Assembly (NCBI GenBank): GCA_049724395.1
Contig: JAUGWO010000189.1
Span: 20,539-84,538, forward strand
Source: Spongospora subterranea f. sp. subterranea
Taxonomy: Eukaryota > Endomyxa: Phytomyxea > Phytomyxea > Plasmodiophorida
DNA length: 64,000 nucleotides
Reading direction: 5' to 3'
Shown here: positions 1 to 10,912 of the stretch, in pieces
Layout of the letters: each line of letters opens with the position of its first letter
Numbering within the stretch: position 1 is the stretch's first letter
The notes under the pieces: model-generated
Database searches by the model: none
Seen by the model: the letters and a program-made list of their open reading frames with translations, nothing else
What the model was told of the DNA's origin: nothing
Made by a program: the position numbers and the translations under genes

Positions 1-12
1 TTCAAACGGACA

Positions 13-521
13 GTGATGGCTTTCAACGCGCTATGTATCGCCTCGAAAGAACCAGTGGCAGTCGAATCATCTGTCGAAGCGGTGCCGTCTGGTTTTGCCA
101 GTATTCGAGCGCCGATTACCAAAAGTGTCAAGGAGGCGGGCGGCGCTCGAAATACGAACTCGTTTAATCGGTCAGCTCTACAAACTCGACATTCAACCAA
201 GAAAGCCAGACACTGCAAAACTTGTAAAGAGCACGGATTGACCGCCAAGGATCACGGTTCAGGCGGCCGGTGTCCTTTTGGGTAAAACGGGTGCAGCAAT
301 TAATTGAGACTGCACACATTGTGGAAATCGTCGCCGACTGTTTGTCCGATGACACCTGTTCAGAATCGGATGATATTCCACTCATACAGCGCGTTCTGGC
401 GGAGGTGCCACAAATCAAAGCAGATTGCAGCTCAGACGAGGATATTATTGTCTTCACGGCGGCGAATGCAATGCTACAGATTTTTACTGTGCCCCGGAAG
501 GTGCAGTATCAGAGGCAATGA
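13..521 (+). CDS. Unrecognised partial reading frames with a Cys-rich tail
   Basis: Two overlapping open frames lie at the window edge: 13-285, and 270-521 in another frame. The first ends in a basic, cysteine-containing tail (CKTCKEHGLTAKDH, then a Cys near the stop) that resembles a small zinc-binding or transposase C-terminal motif. The second is acidic and Ser/Asp-rich. Neither matches a family I recognise. They could be the end of a gene starting before the window, a decayed DNA-transposon protein, or one gene broken by a frameshift. An antisense frame at 164-457 is equally open, so coding status is weak. Confidence 0.25.
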
Positions 522-606
522 TTTCAATGATATTCTCGTCTGAGCTGTGATACCTCTGCCAGAAACGCGCTGTATCGGTTGACTCAGTGCACCCTAGACC
601 CTACTT

Positions 607-657
607 GCGGACAGAAAGGCCGCCTGCGGACAGAAAGGCCGCCTGCGGACAGAAAGA
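607..657. repeat. 19-bp direct repeat, about 2.7 copies
   Basis: The unit GCGGACAGAAAGGCCGCCT occurs twice in full and once in part, about 200 bp upstream of the secreted-protein start at 849. It is GC-rich and does not occur near the other family members, so it is probably a local tandem duplication rather than a shared control element. Confidence 0.85.
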
Positions 658-848
658 TTTCCCGGAATTTGGATTACCGACCCCCACTCACACCAGTCAT
701 CCATGGATACACTTCCTGTCATTATTCTGATCTGGAGCTTCTGCCCGCCAGAGCATCTGACCCTGGAAAGTCCGCGCGGATGTTCGAAGGCCATTTGCAT
801 TCTGGACGCTTGTTTGAGTTCAACCATTTCGATTTCTCGTTGATTTCG

Positions 849-2594
849 ATGTTGAGTTTGCTACTTTTCGCTGCTCTCACGACCATTGCGTGTTCCGTAA
901 CAGATTTTGTGCCTGGAGATGTTGATTCGTTTCTGTATTGTGATCCCGATTCAGAAGGACCTCTCTCATCATCATCATCAATGGTGTTCTCTGACCCATC
1001 CGATCCAAATTCTGGTGTTTTCCTGGCAAAAGTCTCTGATGTTTATATCGAACAAGATGTTTCACCAAATAGTTTACCTGTAGAATATTCTATACCCTGC
1101 AGCGAGGAACTGGAAACAGCGCAGTCTTCGGATGAATGGAGTTCTGGCTTTATCGATTTACCTGATGATGAAACGGTTACAAGCTTTGATTCCATCTCGT
1201 TGGACGTCGATGCTCCATCAAATGTCGAATGTGATTTTCCTCAGACGGTATGGGATGAGTTTGTTCAGTATTCGGATGATTCTCTTGGCGACCAACGTCA
1301 CTTCAATCTGGTAACAGACGAACTCAAACAGAGAGTGGATTATATCGAACAAGATGGTTCACCAAATAGTTTACCTGTAGAATATTCTATACCCTGCAGC
1401 GAGGAACTGGAAACATCGCAGTCTTCGGATGAAATTGTTACAAGCTTTGATTCCAAATCGTTAGACGTCGATGCTCCATCAAATGTCGAATGTGATTTTC
1501 CTCAGACGGTATGGGACGAGTTTGTTGATCATTCGGATGGTTCTCTTGGCGACCAACATCACTTCGATCTGGTAACAGACGAACTCAAACAGAAAATGGA
1601 TTTATCCTTCTGCCACTATATGACCAAAATTGGGGCAGCCTATCGCAAAGTCGACAAAAGAACGTTTCTAGAGAAAGCTAATGACGAGGAGGGCTATTTA
1701 CGTCTTCAGTGTCGCAGCCTGGCTCTACACTTTTTTGATATAGTTAATGGTGAATGCCCTGGTATTGTTGTTCTCATGATCGATGCCATACTCGAAAGTC
1801 GTTTTTGTCATATTGAGAAACCATGGATGTTGACAAACCAATGGAAAATGACAAACCAATGGAGAGTGAATATTTTACCGAGAGTATATTCTACCAATAT
1901 TGGTGAAGGGATTGATCAGATTCGGACTCTACCTCATCTCAAATTCAACATCGTTCTTTTCTTAAACAGATTTGAGGCTCATCTGGGGACTTTTCCATTA
2001 CTTCTTGAATCTTTCAGCATCAAGTTGGGTACTGATCCTGAAGCAAATAACGACATTCTCGAAAATGTTTTCCAAAAGCTCGTTGACGACGTTAAACAGT
2101 CTGTATTGGTCCGGCTTTGGAAGTACCAGAGAAAAATTTCTGATTATCCCAAATCGCAATTTTTGTCAGCTTTCGAGAAGCTTTTAGTCTGCTTTTCTGG
2201 GCCTAATGATCAAAATTCGGTGACCAATCGCATTCCAGATCAAGTAACAAGCTTTCCTGGTACATCATCTGATCTTGATTTCTCCCTTTTTTCGTTTCCG
2301 CTGTTTGCAAAATCTTCGGTGACCAATCGCATTCCGGATCAAGTAAAAAGCATTCCTGGTACATCATCTGATCGTGATTTCTCCTTGACTTCGTTTCCGC
2401 TTCTGGCAAAATCGGGGCAATCTCCCAAATTATCCACTCGATTGTCTCAGGCGACTTCAGCGATGCCATCCAATGCTGCTTCTTGTGAACTGTCGCCAGC
2501 GAAATTCCCGATGATCTGGCATCACGCTTCAACAAAGAGGTACCGGAAAACGAAGAAATCTGCTGCACGTGTCCGAAGAATTAGTCAATGCTAG
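849..2594 (+). CDS. Secreted-family protein, longest member, internally duplicated
   Basis: The frame from the ATG at 849 encodes 581 residues. The start is chosen because it gives the family's signal peptide (MLSLLLFAALTTIACS) and every paralogue starts there; the open frame upstream to 579 has no ATG-led match. After the signal peptide comes a Ser run and an acidic Ser/Asp-rich region. Residues about 65-164 are repeated at about 165-250, the second copy lacking 14 residues. The conserved helical domain follows from about residue 247 (DELKQKMDLSFCHYM) to about 450. A C-terminal 33-residue block beginning SVTNRIPDQV then occurs twice (about 457-523), ahead of a basic tail. No enzyme motif is visible. 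It is probably exported and looks intact; function is unknown. Confidence 0.75.
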   Translation: MLSLLLFAALTTIACSVTDFVPGDVDSFLYCDPDSEGPLSSSSSMVFSDPSDPNSGVFLAKVSDVYIEQDVSPNSLPVEYSIPCSEELETAQSSDEWSSGFIDLPDDETVTSFDSISLDVDAPSNVECDFPQTVWDEFVQYSDDSLGDQRHFNLVTDELKQRVDYIEQDGSPNSLPVEYSIPCSEELETSQSSDEIVTSFDSKSLDVDAPSNVECDFPQTVWDEFVDHSDGSLGDQHHFDLVTDELKQKMDLSFCHYMTKIGAAYRKVDKRTFLEKANDEEGYLRLQCRSLALHFFDIVNGECPGIVVLMIDAILESRFCHIEKPWMLTNQWKMTNQWRVNILPRVYSTNIGEGIDQIRTLPHLKFNIVLFLNRFEAHLGTFPLLLESFSIKLGTDPEANNDILENVFQKLVDDVKQSVLVRLWKYQRKISDYPKSQFLSAFEKLLVCFSGPNDQNSVTNRIPDQVTSFPGTSSDLDFSLFSFPLFAKSSVTNRIPDQVKSIPGTSSDRDFSLTSFPLLAKSGQSPKLSTRLSQATSAMPSNAASCELSPAKFPMIWHHASTKRYRKTKKSAARVRRISQC

Positions 2595-2829
2595 TCTTCA
2601 TGTCTGGAAATGAACACACATCTACAAATTCAATGGTGTAAATACAGATATCTTTCTCAGCTTCTACAACGATTTGAGTTGGTTTTCAACACACCATCAT
2701 TGGATAGAATTATTGTTGTTCAGGTCCCCTCAAATCATGTATTGCTGCATCAAAGATTTCGGACGTCGATAACGTTTTCTAATTGACTTACCCATAACTT
2801 GCTTTCCAATGATTTCATCGAATAAACTG

Positions 2830-3160
2830 TGTCAGAACCATGCGAGGCCGGAACCTTGAGAGCGTGAAAACGCGGATTACCGAATTCCGTTTAGACGATT
2901 GGATCGCGATGCACATTCTCAGGGTCCAGCCTCTGCCGCAGCAAGTCCAGGTCGATCCTGATGCTCTTGTCCGAAATTGGGGAAGTTGTCACGGCACACC
3001 ATTGATTGGCCATTTCGGTGTTCATGCTGATTCTTGTTGGACAGTCCTGAACAAGATGATCAAGAAATACGTATGGTTTTACGATAGATGTCAACAACTG
3101 GAACGGCGACATATATCTAAGTCTCGACACTCTGCCGTTCGGTTCCTTGCTTGACCTCCG
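2830..3160 (+). mobile_element. Ty3/gypsy integrase remnant (fossil)
   Basis: A short stretch resembles the His/Cys zinc-binding region of a gypsy integrase, with the hallmark phrases CHGTPLIGHFGV and IKKYVWFYDRC. No flanking repeats or neighbouring pol domains are visible. It is a broken, isolated scrap and probably old. Confidence 0.55.
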
Positions 3161-3389
3161 CCATTTCTTCTCTCGTCATTGTTGACTCGCCTTCGTTTCT
3201 GCCTCGATCCTGAGCAAACAGATCTTGAATCCGGAAACGCCCCTGAAATGGCAATTGAAGAAGTGATAACACGTTTGGCCATTGCTCTTGGTCCAAACAG
3301 AATGGGATTCACACATAAATAATGATCGGAATCGGTGACACTATGACATTGATTCAATGGGTTTAGATTGTGTGATCATCACAATTTCC

Positions 3390-3830
3390 AATAAGTGGCA
3401 AAGCGTTCTTGATGGACAGTTTTCACACAATGATGGAAACCAGATTCATTCGTTGTGATGAGTGTTTCTCCCATTGACATTTGGCGCAAACGAATCGGGA
3501 TATGGTGAGAAAGAATATGATGGCGATATTGATGACTAACTTATTGTCTGATCATATTCCGACATATCCAGTTTGGAGCAACACCAAAACCCTCGGAAAC
3601 AATGGGAATATCATGGGGATTGTCAATCGCAACCGGAACGACTCAGGTTTTCAATTGAGACCCTGCGATCATCTTGAACTTGGCCTCACCCAATTGATTG
3701 CACATGACCGGGCGGGGTCTCTCACAATCTTGTCATTGTTGACCAACCAGTCTGGTGGATGATGATTTAGCCCATCCGTCGGTTCATCAGTCAGATTGTT
3801 CCATAAGTATAGAGCCCAACCTGGCAATAT
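3390..3830 (+). repeat. Unclassified dispersed repeat, family C, partial copy
   Basis: The sequence resembles parts of 25010-26080 and 33650-34420, including a shared block around ACAATGGAAACC with GTTGTGATG. The end (3767-3803) carries the block CATCCGTCGGTTCATCAGTC, which recurs upstream of other secreted-family members near 8860 and 49580. No protein domain is recognised. The short frame at 3481-3762 is not conserved as an ORF in the other copies. Confidence 0.55.
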
Positions 3831-3943
3831 GTTCGGCGGTCAGACCACAATTTTCCAAGTCGTTCGCCAGCCGACGACGGTACGTCTGACAACGACCAAG
3901 GATTGAAAACTTCGGTCAACGATTCCACATCTCGTCCATTCCG

Positions 3944-4740
3944 ATGTTAAAAGTGCTGTTATTCGCTGCTGTCACGACCATTGAGTATGGTGCAGCCAAT
4001 CTGTATCAGATCAAACGGCGCTCTCTCATCATCATCATCATCATCATCGACAGAGTTCTCTCACCCATTCGACCCATATTTTGGAGTTTCGGCAGTTATA
4101 ACCCCCGATGTTCATTGCTATCCTGATGCCTCACAAACTGATCTAAATGGAGATTCGTCTCTGGTCCAGTCCCATGGAACCGGAAACAGTGTGTTGATCT
4201 GATCGATGGATCTCATTTGCTAACAATATACCTGATGATTGACCTTTCTGCGAGCACTGATTGGAATTTCATAAACGTCGATACTCAATCAGATGACCGA
4301 TGTTCGCTTCCTGACACGTTATTGATTTCCTTTTAACAAATTATTTGAAGGAGGTCTTATTTACAGCAATCTGAAAATGGACGAAATCAAACAGAGACTG
4401 AATATGCTTTTTTGCGACTATCACCACAATCGGATATTTTCTTATCAAAATGGGCAGGAACATATTCTACAACAGATTCTTCTCCGTTCCGGATGACGAT
4501 GTGTGGGACACTCTTCACCGATGTTATGTCACATTGGTATTGTTGGCAACATACAAGTCCGGTCAAATGAAATTCGGAAATGTCCCGCTCAGAACAACTT
4601 TGAAAACAATGTGGTCAGGTTTCGCAATATTTTACTGCAGATATCAATTCAGTTCACACGAAACTGGCCGATATCGCCCTCAGACTATTCTCAAACAACC
4701 CGATGTTTGTTAGAACTGAACCAGTGACTTGAACATATTG
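3944..4740 (+). pseudogene. Secreted-family member, decayed
   Basis: The ATG at 3944 opens a family signal peptide (MLKVLLFAAVTTIEYG). The frame then slips near a TCA/ATC triplet run: the signal-peptide frame reads a run of Ile, while the neighbouring frame gives the expected Ser run followed by an acidic region resembling the 849 member (STEFSHPFDP against MVFSDPSDPN). The helical-domain entry is visible at about 4378 (MDEIKQRLNMLFCDY), after which similarity fades through further disruptions. A family 3' tail follows at 4868. I read this as a host gene copy broken by at least two frameshifts. Confidence 0.7.
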
Positions 4741-4867
4741 TTGTGTTGGTTAACCATCAAGAACGCTGGACCAGCAGCTGAAGATTTTCGGGAAGGTCGC
4801 TGTGAATAAATATGACAATGGTGGTCCTCACGCTGCTGGACGAACTGACGTCATGTGCGAATGATCT

Positions 4868-4915
4868 GTGTAGCCATTGCCAGGATTTGAACTGTATCAG
4901 ACCGATACCCGTCAA
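4868..4915 (+). repeat. Cassette 3' tail motif
   Basis: The motif TGTGTAGCCATTGCCAGGAT, then CTGTATCAGACCGATACC, matches the segment found 60-140 bp after the stop codons of the other family members (10178, 20755, 31911, 46260, 51425). It marks the 3' flank of the decayed copy at 3944. Confidence 0.75.
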
Positions 4916-5440
4916 ATTGCTAATCGTTATCACTGCATCGACAGTCTCAAGAAACAGTACGGGCCATCTGACGACATCCTGATAGTCGCAAGCACAGCAG
5001 GGTTCCACGAACCGTCCGGCGAGTGCAACAACGTCTACGATAGGAAAGAATCAACTTAAACTGGTGAAGTGTATATTGAATGTGACTCAAGTCGATTACC
5101 TGATTTACAATGTTTCGGAAATTGGTGGCGAGAAAGGAAGACCGACTGTGGAGTGGGGAGAAACGACATATAAGGAATTAATTGCTTTTCAATAAAACGC
5201 CAATTGGTATCACTGTTGTCTGGTGGATTCCTCATCTGTAGTCCTTTCTTCCACACCCTGATCAAGGCAATCAATTGCTCACCCCCTAGTGCTATCATCT
5301 TCTCGAAAGTTGACCGCTAATCGAGACGCACGAGAGAGACTTGATGCCGATAGTGTTGTCGTTTGGTCCATGGAGTCATCTTCTGGAATGTAACTCGGCA
5401 ACTGATAGGAGTTTTTAGCGACCACAAGAACCCTGACATT
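4916..5440. other. No recognisable gene
   Basis: Only short, unsupported reading frames on both strands (up to 83 codons). Some of this may be diverged cassette tail. Confidence 0.4.
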
Positions 5441-5449
5441 GTTCGGTTG

Positions 5450-5840
5450 ACCGAAGGCAAATTAGATGGTCTATATTGTTATGGCATCGTGAACTATCAA
5501 ATCGTCCAACAATCTTTGTCAGGTTTTCGATGAAGGGTGTCTGAGAATTGGGTGAATCAATCTGGCTCATTGTTCATGGACCAAGGTCAATGCCTGTTCA
5601 CATTCTCTTCGACATTGGAATTTGACAAGCTAATCGGGTTTCTGTTGTGCACAATGCGATTGTGAATCACCATATTGGATATTGACAAAATCATCAGCTA
5701 TTGTGTTATTGTTTGCTGCGTTCACGTTGGCTAATCCTATACAGACGACATCGCCACCACATGCAGCGAATCAACTGGTTGAGAATGGCGTCGTGAACTG
5801 CCAAAATGCCCCAACAACCGTGCAGGAGCACAGAACATGA
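5450..5840 (+). pseudogene. Possible decayed small secreted-protein gene, partly duplicated
   Basis: From about 5688 a 51-codon frame reads as a signal-peptide-like sequence (SSAIVLLFAAFTLANP, then QTTSPPHAANQLVENG) but has no ATG; an ATA stands where the start would be expected. The following segment (GGCGTCGTGAACTGCC, then CCAACAACC) is imperfectly repeated about 310 bp upstream near 5485. It is not clearly part of the main secreted family. I treat it as a decayed remnant; chance hydrophobic coding is possible. Confidence 0.3.
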
Positions 5841-5849
5841 GGCTCTTGA

Positions 5850-6815
5850 TGATGTGGTTCAGATGATTATCAGGATCAATCTGACTCACTGTGTCTTGAA
5901 CAGAATCAATAACAGTTCACATTTTAAATCAAATTAAAATTTACCACTTTCTACTTGTATTTGCTCTTCATTTTCTTTGCGATGTTGCGACACTGGAGCT
6001 CCAGGAGTGGTTCTGAAACATCGTGCAATATCAAAATTAACGATGACCTCCTGAAACAACATGTTTCTATGACCAGGGATTGTTGCGAGATTGACGATGG
6101 TACTGCACATTATCCGAGAACCTGAGGGATGAACTGACATTGAAGACACATGTTGATCGGTTAATTCAACAGAAAGTGTTTCAGCTCTTTAAGCGCAAAA
6201 TTACAGTGATTTGACACACAAAACAATGATCGCTGGATAAGCTGTGAACGATAACTGTACTGAAAACATTTGATTTGTAGATTCAACAGTTCCTCCCGAG
6301 TTAAAAGGACTACCATTGAAGAATTGCTGGACGATCTTCACGAGAGTATGTTACGTTGGAGAAATGAGGTGAAGGGAAGACATGGCCAGGAAATGGTTGA
6401 TTGGCTGGTGACAGTTCATATGGAACAGAAGAAAATGAAATCCTTTGATTGCATTAAATCTACTGAATGTTTGGGGATATTTCCAGGGTGTGGAACGAAT
6501 CGGGAACTGGGTCAGGGAGAAATGAGGTGATTCCTGAAGACCATTATCACTTGGGTGTTGATTAGGTGAATCGGTCATTGCAGAGTGTTCTGATGGACCA
6601 GACCCAGTATTTAGTCGATCATCATTGCGATTATTCATCGAGTGGTCATCTTCACTCACATAGAAGATACTTAGAACTTCTCGAGTTTGAAACAAAAACG
6701 GGGAAGGTGTGCTGGGATAATATTGGAGGCGGATCAATACAGACTCTTGACAGACTTTGAGGAGATTGACCTGAGCGTCGTTGATGTCATTGATTTTAGA
6801 GATTCAAAAAGTAAG
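5850..6815. other. No assignable gene; one short ORF
   Basis: An 86-codon frame at 6270-6530 (+) and a 128-codon frame at 6351-6737 (-) overlap each other. Neither has recognisable motifs or a paralogue in the window. I see nothing else here. Confidence 0.35.
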
Positions 6816-6819
6816 GGAG

Positions 6820-8590
6820 TGACGACAGATGATACTCAGAATCATTCAAGAAAGGATTGATATATCGAAACTGTGTTGGGATTCAAGAGTATGGCTAAGC
6901 AGCTAGAAATGATCAGTGCAAGAATGGGCGACAAGGACATTATGATGTCGCCAGCTGGAAAGGAACATGATTGTGAAACCCCTAATGGAAACCTATTCGC
7001 TTTGCATTGCGATTGACGCTGGCCAGTTATATTGATGCGAAGCGGATGGGATTTCAATTAAGGCAATCATTGAGTGAAGATTGTGCTCAGCCAGCACACA
7101 CCAACAGATGCCAAACGTCTTCGCCAAGACACAGGTTTATCCAGAGCCTAAAAGCGAAACGCTGTGATCGAGTTGGGTTGCTTCATCTAGACCAACACTG
7201 TTATATCTGTCACGACCCTCATCCGTCTGAGAACCGATCAATGAAGCAACAACAGTCAAATCTATATCATCGCCATTGAAAACCCGGACCTCGACATCTA
7301 TCATTGCAGGAGCCAGTTCAGACTTAGAGGTCGTCTCACGACATCATCTTGGTTGGCCAACCGAGATTGGACAGCGTCTGGTAAACGGTGCCTGGTAAAT
7401 CATCTGGGAATAGAAAAATCAACCTCAAACGTAATTTTCCCATTGCACCGTATTAATAGGGGAATTATCGCAAATATGGGTTCGTCAACCAATCGATGCG
7501 ATAATTAAACGCGCTATCTCAGAAGGTATGCATTCACAGAGATACGAGAACATATGGCGAACAAAGCAGGGGAGAGATTCATCGGCTTTAGTCACCGATT
7601 ATGAAGAGTCATTTCCAGCCCACCTGACATCATTACCGTGTTCATGATCGCCGCTACTCTCCAATCCACCACGAATACATGCCCTTACCCATATCAGCGA
7701 TCTGGACCCAATTCCCACGCCGCCGCTTGTCTAACAATCATCAAAATGGATACAGGCCCCGAGGTCATCGTCTTTGCCATGACACGAAAGATGTGAACAG
7801 CCCATCAGCGCTCATCATGGATATATATTACTAGAACAGAGGCATTCATGGACTATTGGCAGTTCCCGCTCGACTGGGAATCCCAGGAACGCTGGTCCTC
7901 TACGCCACATGATGTCAAAGGACGATCAGAAGAAACTGATCGGGCCCTGGCGGGGTCCGTTTTTCACCTTACAGGCTGGAATGTAAACGACGTTTTGCCA
8001 TCATTTATAAACATGATCCCCTTCTTTATCTGCCCACCTTCTTGTCGTTTGCCAATCAAATCCGTAACTGTTTGGCTCGATCTGGAATCAATTTCAACCC
8101 GAATCGTTCGATTGGTCAGACAACCGGTTTCCTGTTAGATCGAGAAAACGACATATCTTTCGCTCTGACGTGGTGTTTGCAATGACAATTTTCAAAAACT
8201 TCCAACCCCAGCAGGCGACTTACAGCACGTTTTGAAAGCTTATAATGGGAACCAGACAGCAAATGATGACTTTATTGCACTCAACTCGCAAGTTTGAAAA
8301 AAAAATGCTTCAACTTTGTCGCATTCAGGTTCTCCAGTAAGGTGGTTGGGATACGATTCACGCCCTTTGTTTGTGGACATGACAGACTCTCTAATTCAGA
8401 TGATCAAACTGAGCTCATGTCAATCACGATTGACGACAGTGTTTGTTCCCAGACACACCCAATGGTTATGGTTTTCCTGTGTCAGATCCCATCAATCGAA
8501 CTCAGCAAACAGTTCTTTTGAATAACGTCAAAAATCACTACAGGATTAATTAGCGGCTCGTCCAAACGCAGCCAGTTGATGGGATGGGCA
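6820..8590 (+). repeat. Unclassified dispersed repeat, family P, longest copy
   Basis: Its first part (about 6890-7280, reading MAKQLEMISARMGDKDIMMS in one frame) is nearly repeated at 18950-19320, and its end (about 8280-8460) at 19410-19600. Its middle (around GACACGAAAGATGTGAACAG at 7780) matches 32700 and 41925. Fragments of frame include a possible zinc-knuckle-like segment (CYICHDPHPSENR) and a phrase near 7850 (DYWQFPLDWESQER) resembling a retroelement reverse-transcriptase strand. It is most simply a broken, old gypsy-like relic, but no complete domain confirms this. Confidence 0.5.
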
Positions 8591-8617
8591 AATGATCGAT
8601 GAGGATGGCTTCTTCAT

Positions 8618-8768
8618 CAACAGAGGAGTGGGGGCAGGTCCCATTCGGTGTGGTCATTGGGACAGAAGCTACTTGTAGCGGCCAGGCGGAAGTAGGGAAA
8701 CACCTGGGAGTACACAGGATTATCCGACCAATAAGAACCCGCCAACATTTGAATACAATACCATACCA
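8618..8768 (+). mobile_element. SINE copy, 3' part
   Basis: It shares GGTCCCATTCGGTGTGGTCA, TACTTGTAGCGGCCAGGCGG and a CCATACC-type tail with the copies at 41961, 48295-49205 and 53861. The tRNA-like head is missing, as expected for a 5'-truncated retroposed SINE. It lies directly upstream of the conserved block preceding the 9055 gene, the same order as at 49 kb. Confidence 0.75.
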
Positions 8769-9054
8769 TATCAGCGAATGGTTTCAGACCCATAGACCAT
8801 CTCGTGATGAGTCTGTCCCAATTGATCGGATATGACTGTGCAGAATCTCTCAAAATCGTGTGATTCGTCGGTTCATCAGTCAGAATATTTCGAAACTATA
8901 GGCAGTGTTTTTGGTATAGCGCAGACAGGAGCTATGTTAGGCGGTTGGACTGGGAAGAACTGTTCTCAGTCAGTCCACGGGCCGAGGACGACAGGTCCTT
9001 CGCAGTCCGTGCGGAGATTATCGTTGACAATTTCCAGAATCTATTTCGGTTTCA
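8769..9054 (+). promoter_or_regulatory. Conserved upstream block of the secreted-gene cassette
   Basis: Parts of this block recur upstream of other members: GAATGGTTTCAGACCC and CCATCTCGTGATGAGTCT also at 49450-49500, CGTCGGTTCATCAGTCAGA also at 3780 and 49585, and the last 70 bp (CGCAGTCCGTGCGGAGATTA) also at 19640 and, diverged, at 50175. Conservation immediately before the ATG in four copies suggests a promoter or 5' UTR, but duplication history alone could explain it. I see no clear TATA box. Confidence 0.4.
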
Positions 9055-10116
9055 ATGTTGGACTTGCTATTATTCGCCACTCTCACGACCATTGCATGTT
9101 CGTGTCCAGACAATGGACCCAAAACAGTCCGCGCTCCCTCTTCACCATTATCTGTGTTATCTCCCCCGTTCTATTCCAATTCCGCTTTCTCCTTCGCTCA
9201 AGTCTCTCATGACCAGGATTCCTCACAAACTAATCTACCTGTCCAATCGTCTCTCCCCAGTACCGTCAAACCTCAACCAGCGTGTGCTTCTGACCAATCC
9301 TCCTTTAACCCTGTCCAATTACCTCATGATGACATTTTCCACGAATTTGTTGACTACTCCAAGGACGATGCTTCATCAAATGACGGCTGTGATTCTGATG
9401 TCATGAAAAAGGGAAGAGTTGATGTCCACCCGACGTTCCAACTCAAAATAGACATCCTCAAACATCGAATGGATGTGTCCTTTAGCTACTATGTCTACAA
9501 AATCTGTGATGCCTATCGCTCTTTAAATACTCAAATAGTCTATCAGTTTACGATCAAAGATTTTCTTCTTGTTATTGCGGGGGCGGAGAAAGAATTGTGT
9601 CAAAAATTGTTCAATCTAACTTTCCGCTTGCTGCAAGAAATCTATGGTCAATGGCCTCAGATTGGTGTCAAAAGTATCAAACCAGTACTCAGACAACGTT
9701 TTGGTCCTGATAATGGCAATGTTCTTGAGGCTAAATGTTATAGACGCTCTGGTAAATCCAAACAAATTCTTGCGAGCACACTGCATGAACCCAACTTCGA
9801 CATATCTGATTTCTTGAATGCGTTTTTGACTCATTTGTCTTCATTCCCCCTTCTTCTTGAATATATCAGATCCAACTTTTCTCCTGACGAGCAACCGAGT
9901 GCCTACGTCCTGGACAATGCTGTCATGATTCATGTTCGTGGATTTCAGAACACTGCATTCGCCCGGCTTTGGAATAAGAGGCCTGAACTCCTATCCAAAA
10001 CCAACGATTTATTGCTCCAACTCCAACTTGCGTTCGAAAACTTCAAGCCAGCATCTGAAAAAAATCACCCAGATTGTCCAAACAATAATCAACGGTTGTC
10101 CATTGATAAACAGTGA
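9055..10116 (+). CDS. Secreted-family protein, intact
   Basis: Single-exon frame of 353 residues. The start at 9055 gives a 16-residue hydrophobic signal peptide (MLDLLLFATLTTIACS). A Ser/Pro/Gln-rich linker runs to about residue 110, with LPHDDIFHEFVDYS as a conserved acidic motif, and the helical domain from about 135 (LKHRMDVSFSYYV) to 345 includes AEKELCQKLFNLT, RFGPDNGNV and AFARLWNKR. No catalytic motif is seen. The DNA is close to the 19694 copy across gene and flanks, so the duplication is recent. The protein is probably secreted and its function is unknown. An overlapping frame (8945-9406) is also open; see findings. Confidence 0.8.
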   Translation: MLDLLLFATLTTIACSCPDNGPKTVRAPSSPLSVLSPPFYSNSAFSFAQVSHDQDSSQTNLPVQSSLPSTVKPQPACASDQSSFNPVQLPHDDIFHEFVDYSKDDASSNDGCDSDVMKKGRVDVHPTFQLKIDILKHRMDVSFSYYVYKICDAYRSLNTQIVYQFTIKDFLLVIAGAEKELCQKLFNLTFRLLQEIYGQWPQIGVKSIKPVLRQRFGPDNGNVLEAKCYRRSGKSKQILASTLHEPNFDISDFLNAFLTHLSSFPLLLEYIRSNFSPDEQPSAYVLDNAVMIHVRGFQNTAFARLWNKRPELLSKTNDLLLQLQLAFENFKPASEKNHPDCPNNNQRLSIDKQ

Positions 10117-10119
10117 AAG

Positions 10120-10912
10120 TAATGAGTCAAATTTTGTCACAATATTGATTTTTATCTCAAACAGAATATGCAAAATATTTGTGTAGCCAATGGCAGGATG
10201 AAACCTGTATCAGACCAACACCGCTCTCTTCTGGGCGATTCGCATTTGCCGACTTCCTTAACATTGTCCTTGCGGTCAAACGACCATTGACCGATGATTT
10301 CCAGTTGGAAGAATTGGATTTGTTTCAGAAGTATTCAACCGATTGATGACAGTAATCAGACTGTTTATGGGCGACAATGCTCTCAATAACCTCAATCGCT
10401 TCATTAGTGAGACCATGTTGAACATTTCCTGCAGCACAAAAACTATTGCATTGTGAAAAATAAGCGGTTAGGAAATCTGTTGAGTGGAGGTCCATCGTTG
10501 ACCATGATTACTGTACCGCGCTTGGTTGAAAAAGATGAGACAAGACCAGTAAACGAACTGTTATGACACACACTATTCTGACTCCCTAATTTTGTAAAGC
10601 GATTTAAACAACGTCTAACCAGGAAAGTTATTTTTGATGATGTCGGGCCCGTTTCCACGACGCATCAAAATCTCCAAATCCCTGCGATAATGTTGAAAAG
10701 TCAATATATTTCGAGAAGGGGTTTGTTCGGGGACCCTGTATGGATCAATCGAATAATCTCTATCCTGATAAGCCATTTTAATCGCAAATCATTGATGAAC
10801 GTTAAGGAAATAGGCCTCATTATTGCTGGACTTTATTGGTTCCTGTTCCGAACTCACATCATTGACTGTAAAATCCGACACAGATTTATCGGAACACCCT
10901 TCATCATGGGCA
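10120..10912 (+). repeat. Cassette 3' tail, long copy
   Basis: The roughly 800 bp after the 9055 gene is nearly repeated after the 19694 gene (20704-21605) and, with more divergence, after 30759 (31860-32540). Landmarks are GTAGCCAATGGCAGGATGAA, GGTCAAACGACCATTGACCG and GGGCGACAATGCTCTCAATA. No conserved reading frame runs through it. Similarity with 21.5 kb stops at 10912, exactly where the PIF element begins. Confidence 0.8.

Noticed and set aside
579-848. N-terminal extension of the 849 protein
   Set aside because: The open frame upstream begins at a TTG and would bury the signal peptide shared by all seven paralogues.
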